Shown here: one piece after another, positions 37,356 to 41,931 of the stretch
Layout: every line of letters starts with the position of its first letter
Position numbering within the stretch: position 1 is the first letter of the stretch
Virus record (IMG/VR): IMGVR_UViG_3300044756_000007
Location: 1-41,931 of that record
Source: a virus
DNA: 41,931 nucleotides
Reading direction: 5' to 3' (one strand)
Position numbers and translations under genes: made by a program
The notes under the pieces: model-generated
What the model was told of the DNA's origin: nothing
What the model saw: only the letters and a program-made list of their open reading frames with translations
Databases searched by the model: none

Positions 37356-38063
37356 ATGCCGTTTGTCGCAGCCCCGGTTATCGCCGCCGGAGTAGGACTC
37401 GCCGGATCGTATATGTCCAGCCAGGCCGCATCGAGTGCCGCCGACAAAGCCAACGCGACGCAGCGGCAGGCGCTGGAGGTATCGCGCGCCGACCTCGAGC
37501 CATGGCGCACGGCGGGTCAGGGCGCGCTCACGGGCGTTCAGAACGCGGCGGGCCTGAATGGCCAGGACGGCTACGACGCGGCGATGAAGGGGTTCCACAC
37601 GAGCCCTGGCTACCAGTTCCAGCTTGACCAGGGTCTCCGCGCGGTGGACGCGGGCGCGGCGGCGAAGGGCTTGTTACGATCGGGAGCCACGCTGAAGGCT
37701 GAACAGACGTTCGGCACCGGGTTGGCCGATCAGTCGTTCAAAGACTATTACAACAGACTTTTCGATCTGAGTAAGCTCGGCGAGGGCGCGGCGACGGGTC
37801 AGGCGACCGCGAGCCAGAACACCGGCACGAGCATGGCGCAGACCGATTTGAGCGAGGGCAGCGCGCAAGCGTCGATCTACTCCAACGCGGCGAATGGGAT
37901 CGGGAACACCGCCAACAACTTCGCGAACAACTCGCTGTATGCCGATCGGACGAATGCGCTGATGAATTACGGCAATCCAGGCGCGCGCTCCGCCGGGCTG
38001 CCCAGTTCGTCGAGTGTATATCAGCCGAACGTCAACATGACCCTTCCTGGGAAGTTCTTGTAA
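37356..38063 (+). CDS. Ejection (DNA transfer) protein 1
   Basis: 235 residues; SD GGGAGGA seven bases before ATG. The hydrophobic N-terminus (FVAAPVIAAGVGLAGSYMSS) is followed by the family block FHTSPGYQFQLDQGLRAVDA, GAAAKGLLRSGATLKAEQTF and GTGLADQSFKDYYNRLFDLS. This type of protein is stored in the head and released with DNA, like P22 gp7. First of three ejection genes. Confidence 0.85.
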   Translation: MPFVAAPVIAAGVGLAGSYMSSQAASSAADKANATQRQALEVSRADLEPWRTAGQGALTGVQNAAGLNGQDGYDAAMKGFHTSPGYQFQLDQGLRAVDAGAAAKGLLRSGATLKAEQTFGTGLADQSFKDYYNRLFDLSKLGEGAATGQATASQNTGTSMAQTDLSEGSAQASIYSNAANGIGNTANNFANNSLYADRTNALMNYGNPGARSAGLPSSSSVYQPNVNMTLPGKFL

Positions 38064-38064
38064 C

Positions 38065-40344
38065 ATGCCCCAGTTCACGCAATGGAATGTTCCGAACCCG
38101 TTCCCTAACATCCTCTACAACCCGGCGGCGGTGGACGCGGCGATAGCCAAGACGCAATCGGAACTCGGCAACCTCGATATCAACCGGCGGGAACTCGCGC
38201 TCAAAGAGAACAAGTTCGCACAGGGCCTGTCCCTCGGCGACGAGTTAGCGAAAAACATTGACGGCACGACGGGGAGCGCGATCCCCGGCGACAGCACGCC
38301 ATTCGAGCGTAAGATGGGCTTTTCGGAAGGCGGTGGGACGGCCGATAAGGTCAACAGCGAGGGGTATGCCGGCCAGTATCAGTTCGGCGCGGCGCGGTTA
38401 GCGGACCTCGGCCTCTACACTCCGGCGCAAGGCGAAGACCTGAAGCGGAACGAGTGGAGGGGCACGTTCAAGATCGCGCCCTACGGCGTCGCGAACCTGC
38501 AAGACTTCCTCAAAAATCCGGCGGCGCAGCACGCGGCCTTCGTTGCCCACGTCGCGGATGTGGATAAGGCGATTGATGCCACACCGGGCGCCGACAAGTT
38601 CGACCGCAACGGACTGCGAGCGGTGGCGCATCTGGGCGGCAACGGCGGGATGCAGGCGTTCGTCGCCTCGGGCGGCACCCTCAACCGCGCTGACAGCAAT
38701 GGGACGAGCCTCAAGGCATATTACCAGAAATTCGCGGACGGCGGCGCTCCGGCGCTGCAAAAGGCGTTCGGTGCGGCGCACGGCCCTGGCGGCCCTCAGT
38801 CGAATCTGCCGACAGTCCAGCCTGGACGACTGGCGGGTTGGGTCGATCCGAACGCGCCGCTTCCCGTGCCGCCGATCCCACCAGCCGGCGGCCCGCCTCC
38901 CATATTCAATCCGAATACCGGGCCAAGGGTCGCGGGCGCATCGCCGGCGGGCGCTCCGGGTGTTGTGCCGGTCGCCGCACCGGGCGCCTTACCCCCGGCG
39001 GCGGCGGTGGGCACGGACGATCCAAACGCGATGGTCAGTTACCCGCCGGTCGTAACGGGGCAGGCGGATGAGACGGTCCCCGTCGAGCCGTCCCGCCAGG
39101 CGATGCGGTTGGGTGGGGTCGCCGCCGCCGGAGATGCCGCAGGGCCAGGGTTGCCGGATCCCGCCCCCAACCGGATGGCGTATGGGACCGGCCTACCCGG
39201 CGTGACGATCGGCCTGCCGACCAATGGACTGGCGCCGCCTCCGACCGCCGCCGCGCCCACGACCGCTGCCGCTCCACCTGTTGCCCCGGCCCCGGCGACC
39301 GCCCCGCCACCCGCGCCGTCGCGGGTCATCCAGCGGGAGCCGCTGATCCAGTCGGGTATGGCGCGGGGCCTGACGCGGGACCAGGCGCTCAATGCCGCCC
39401 GGCTGTTTAAGTCCGGCGCCGATCCGGCCGCCGTGTTGCAGCACATCGACCAGCTCCGGCACCAGAACGACGTGATCCGCCAGGGCGACGCGACGCAGGC
39501 GGCGATCGATGAGAAAGAGAATTACGATCGGCGGAAAGCAGTGGAGCAGACGGCTTTCGATCGGACGGAAAAAGCCAAGGCCGATGCTATCGCCGCCGAA
39601 ACCCTCAGGTTGTCGCAAGAGGGCGGCAAACGCGACACTGAACGGTTGAGGATTGAACAGCAGAAATTCGAGCAGGGTGCCACGCAGTCTGAGCGGGACG
39701 ACTACAACTTGCGAGCCAAAGACCCAGGGAGCCAGGAATACACAGAGAGTTACGCTCGCAAAAAGTGGCAAATGTCGCCGAACGGGACGGTTATTGAGAA
39801 TGACATGTCGAATTATCCGCCCCCGGCCCGCTCGATACAGCGGCCCACCTACCTACCGGCGCCGACGCCGCAATCACTGGATGAGGTAAGGAAAGCTGAT
39901 AACGAGGGCAAAATCATTACGGATAGTATCGACCGTTATCTGGATATATTCGGTCAGACACGGGGAGAAAGCTGGAATGCCTATTTCGATGACCCGACTT
40001 CGCCGAAAGCGCAACAACTACTTGGCGCGTTCAACGCGATGGGCACCTCCTTGCGGAGCCCGATCTATCTGAACACAGGTGTTCTTCAGCCGGCTGAAAT
40101 CACGCTAATGAATCAGCAACTCGTATCCCCTCAGTCAATAAGGGGCCTGTTCGCGACACCGCAGGCGCTCGCGGCCCGGTTGGGTGAAATCAGGTTGTCG
40201 GTCCTGAATCGAAGAGACACAGAATTACGATCAGTTGGAAAGGACGGCATTATCGTTCGCGACAAGGCTGACTTCGCCAAGGTCAAACCGGGCGGAAATT
40301 ACTACGACAAAGACGGCAACCTGCGCGAGAAACCAGCGGAGTAA
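38065..40344 (+). CDS. Ejection protein 2 with a transglycosylase-like domain
   Basis: 759 residues. Residues about 75-225 resemble a lysozyme/SLT-type peptidoglycan-degrading domain of phage ejection proteins: ERKMGFSEGGGTADKVNSEG, YAGQYQFGAARLADLGLY, GTFKIAPYGVANLQDFLKNP, NGLRAVAHLGGNGGMQAFVA and NGTSLKAYYQKFA. The likely catalytic Glu is in FSEGGG. Then a Pro/Ala-rich linker (250-430) and a long charged coiled coil (about 450-560). It probably opens the cell wall during DNA entry. Confidence 0.85.
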   Translation: MPQFTQWNVPNPFPNILYNPAAVDAAIAKTQSELGNLDINRRELALKENKFAQGLSLGDELAKNIDGTTGSAIPGDSTPFERKMGFSEGGGTADKVNSEGYAGQYQFGAARLADLGLYTPAQGEDLKRNEWRGTFKIAPYGVANLQDFLKNPAAQHAAFVAHVADVDKAIDATPGADKFDRNGLRAVAHLGGNGGMQAFVASGGTLNRADSNGTSLKAYYQKFADGGAPALQKAFGAAHGPGGPQSNLPTVQPGRLAGWVDPNAPLPVPPIPPAGGPPPIFNPNTGPRVAGASPAGAPGVVPVAAPGALPPAAAVGTDDPNAMVSYPPVVTGQADETVPVEPSRQAMRLGGVAAAGDAAGPGLPDPAPNRMAYGTGLPGVTIGLPTNGLAPPPTAAAPTTAAAPPVAPAPATAPPPAPSRVIQREPLIQSGMARGLTRDQALNAARLFKSGADPAAVLQHIDQLRHQNDVIRQGDATQAAIDEKENYDRRKAVEQTAFDRTEKAKADAIAAETLRLSQEGGKRDTERLRIEQQKFEQGATQSERDDYNLRAKDPGSQEYTESYARKKWQMSPNGTVIENDMSNYPPPARSIQRPTYLPAPTPQSLDEVRKADNEGKIITDSIDRYLDIFGQTRGESWNAYFDDPTSPKAQQLLGAFNAMGTSLRSPIYLNTGVLQPAEITLMNQQLVSPQSIRGLFATPQALAARLGEIRLSVLNRRDTELRSVGKDGIIVRDKADFAKVKPGGNYYDKDGNLREKPAE

Positions 40345-40349
40345 CGGGA

Positions 40350-41931
40350 ATGGCTGACGAGCCGTGGCTGAACACGCCGATCGTTCGGCCCAACGCTCCG
40401 GCCCTTCCGGGGGACGAGCCATGGCGGAAAACACCGATTATCCGGCCTCATATTCCTGCCTTTGTGGCCGAGGCACCGTCCGCGACAACCCCGAACGATA
40501 TCTCGGGTGAAGGGCGTGACGAATACGGCAACCCCACCCGGCCACTCGCGGAGGCAACGCCCGCCGTTGAGCCTGATGCACCATTGGCGTCCATTCAGAA
40601 CCTCCGGCGGGCGCTTGCGCCCGAACCCGGCTACGTGCGTGCCGGGCCGCTTCCGTTCGCCGTCAAGGAAACCGAGCCAGGGTCGGGCGTCATGGACCCG
40701 AACTCAGGCATCGCGGGTGCCAAACTTGATTTGCTTTCCCCCGTGGCCGGTCTGGTCAATCCCGTGCTTGATTTCATGGAAGGCACCGGGCTGTCCGATC
40801 AGGGAGCGAACTCACCTCTGGCTGGCAAGGTCAGTCCGGCGGGGACGGCGTTTCTGCTCGGCACGAAAATGGGCAACCCCAACCCGTTCCAACCGCGCAA
40901 CACGCTGATCGAGGGCGTTGAGCGGGGGTTGAATGTTGGGCCGCCAGAAGCGAGGCCGCCATCCTCGGGCGACCTGAAAGCGGCCCCGTTGCCGGCTGAG
41001 TTTCGGACCGCTCCAATGTCGTCGGAAGGGCGAGCGGCGGTGGCCGCGCCGCGCGACGCCGCGCCATCCACACCAACCGGCATTCCCATTCAAAAGCCCG
41101 CCCCGCCAGCAGTAGAAGGCATCCCACCCCCAGGAACGGCGGCTTACGCGAAGCACGTCGCGTCGGCGTATTACGATATCGCGGACAAGTCCGGCGGCAC
41201 ACTTACACCGAAAGTCACGAATAAGTTCGTTGATGCCGTCGAAGCAGTCGGCAAACAGACGGAGGCGGGGCGAGCTGTCGCCGGACCAAATGAGGTCAGT
41301 AGTCTGGCTGAGAGGTTGCAGTCGATCAGAGATCAACCCATGACGCTGCGAGCCGCGCAGGAAGTCGATGAGGCCATGGGGGATCTGATCAGCAAGCAAT
41401 ATACCGTGGCTGGACTTTCAAAGGACGGGCAAAAGATTCTCGAGGCTCAAAGCAATTTTCGAAACATGATCGAGAATGCCGGCGAGGGGGACATCACGGG
41501 CGGTACCGCTGGCTTCGATGCGCTTGGCCCGGCACGCAAGGCGTGGTCCCAGGCCAGGAAGATGGACGACCTCGAACGCATTCAGCAACGCGCGCTCTTA
41601 ACAGACAATCCCGCGACGTCCGTCCGGACGCAGATCAGGACGTTGATCACCAGCAAAACCAAATCACGAGGCTATTCGCCAGAGGAACTCGCCGCGCTGG
41701 AGGATGCCGCCGATCGTGGTGTCGTGGGCGGCGCGCTGCACGTTTTCGGCAGCCGTTTGGTTCCCTTGGTCGCCGGCGGCGCCGGGCTCGCGTCTGGTCC
41801 GGTGACTGCCGCGATAGCGGCTGGTGCGGCGCACACTGTCGGAGCGGGGCTGCGAGCGGGTGCGACCGGCATCCAGACGCGCCGCCTGAACAACGCGATA
41901 GAGACCATCGGTGAAAGCGTTCCGCCGCACC
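40350..41931 (+). CDS. Ejection protein 3 (continues at 1-282)
   Basis: Start at ATG 40350 with GGAG eight bases upstream. The frame is open to the right edge and continues at base 1 after closure, giving 573 residues. N-terminal repeats EPWLNTPIVRPNAP (4-17) and EPWRKTPIIRPHIP (23-36) are 19 residues apart. The middle is Pro/Ala-rich, followed by a helical domain (AAYAKHVASAYYDIADKSGG, RLQSIRDQPMTLRAAQEVDE) and the hydrophobic Gly/Ala segment before the end. The place and build match the third ejection protein of P22-like phages (gp16 position). Confidence 0.8.
   Translation, partial: MADEPWLNTPIVRPNAPALPGDEPWRKTPIIRPHIPAFVAEAPSATTPNDISGEGRDEYGNPTRPLAEATPAVEPDAPLASIQNLRRALAPEPGYVRAGPLPFAVKETEPGSGVMDPNSGIAGAKLDLLSPVAGLVNPVLDFMEGTGLSDQGANSPLAGKVSPAGTAFLLGTKMGNPNPFQPRNTLIEGVERGLNVGPPEARPPSSGDLKAAPLPAEFRTAPMSSEGRAAVAAPRDAAPSTPTGIPIQKPAPPAVEGIPPPGTAAYAKHVASAYYDIADKSGGTLTPKVTNKFVDAVEAVGKQTEAGRAVAGPNEVSSLAERLQSIRDQPMTLRAAQEVDEAMGDLISKQYTVAGLSKDGQKILEAQSNFRNMIENAGEGDITGGTAGFDALGPARKAWSQARKMDDLERIQQRALLTDNPATSVRTQIRTLITSKTKSRGYSPEELAALEDAADRGVVGGALHVFGSRLVPLVAGGAGLASGPVTAAIAAGAAHTVGAGLRAGATGIQTRRLNNAIETIGESVPPH
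41790..41931. repeat. Right copy of the terminal overlap
   Basis: Same sequence as 1-142 except for two bases. Both copies lie in the same reading frame of the ejection protein, so the unit closes without a break at this point. Confidence 0.9.

Noticed and set aside
1-41931. tRNA genes, CRISPR arrays or a diversity-generating retroelement
   Set aside because: No cloverleaf with a clear anticodon arm, no repeat-spacer array and no reverse transcriptase frame were seen on either strand, within the limits of reading by eye.

Overview
The window is an essentially complete, circularly closing genome of a temperate short-tailed phage (unit about 41.79 kb). The first and last 142 bases are the same stretch with two mismatches, and the last gene runs off the right edge and finishes at positions 1-282. 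High GC, a GcrA-like protein, a DUF3309-like membrane peptide and the style of the small HTH proteins point to an alphaproteobacterial host, possibly Rhodospirillales/Acetobacteraceae (inference). The virion set (P22-like portal, scaffold, N4-gp56-type capsid protein, gp10-like tail hub, three large ejection proteins, several fibres and spikes) indicates a P22-like podovirus architecture.

Left arm (295-7354, minus strand). A lambda-like switch lies at 6938-7440: an XRE-type repressor gene sits between two operator regions containing ATGCAG-N5-CTGCAT sites. A leftward operon runs from 6912 to 2632 in nearly continuous 1-4 base overlaps: DnaJ-type zinc-finger protein, a 56-aa protein, Gp157, RecT, a GIY-YIG endonuclease with an 11-unit repeat array, a 30-aa membrane peptide, a small helical protein, an excisionase-like protein and a tyrosine integrase, ending at a hairpin. 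A candidate attP and a consensus sigma70-type promoter follow. That promoter drives a second leftward operon of nine small ORFs (2387 to 295).

Right early arm (7440-13916, plus strand). A probably leaderless Cro/YdaS-like gene is followed by a PEP-CTERM cargo protein and a hairpin that pairs with a ribosome binding site. Next come zinc-ribbon and GcrA-like regulators, a VRR-NUC nuclease, a TcmP-like protein paired with a ParB-radical-SAM (Gp37/Gp68) fusion, a replication protein gene with iteron-like palindromes inside it (candidate origin), and small ORFs.

Late region (14159 to the end, wrapping to 282, plus strand). Terminase genes are preceded by a repeat cluster. They are followed by spikes and fibres, portal, scaffold, a Lar-like protein, an ADP-ribosyltransferase-like protein, capsid, adaptor, collagen-like fibre, tail hub, an Asp/Asn-hydroxylase-like and cupin pair, and three ejection proteins.

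The most striking feature is a repeated insertion pattern. Two HNH endonuclease genes sit at the 3' ends of structural genes (the ART gene and the gp10-like gene). In both, the host gene carries a substitute 3' end that preserves the protein but uses different codons, while the original 3' end survives on the far side and still overlaps the next gene. A small gene behind terL is likewise bounded by an exact 22-bp repeat of the terL 3' end. No endolysin, DNA polymerase, tRNA or CRISPR array was recognised.
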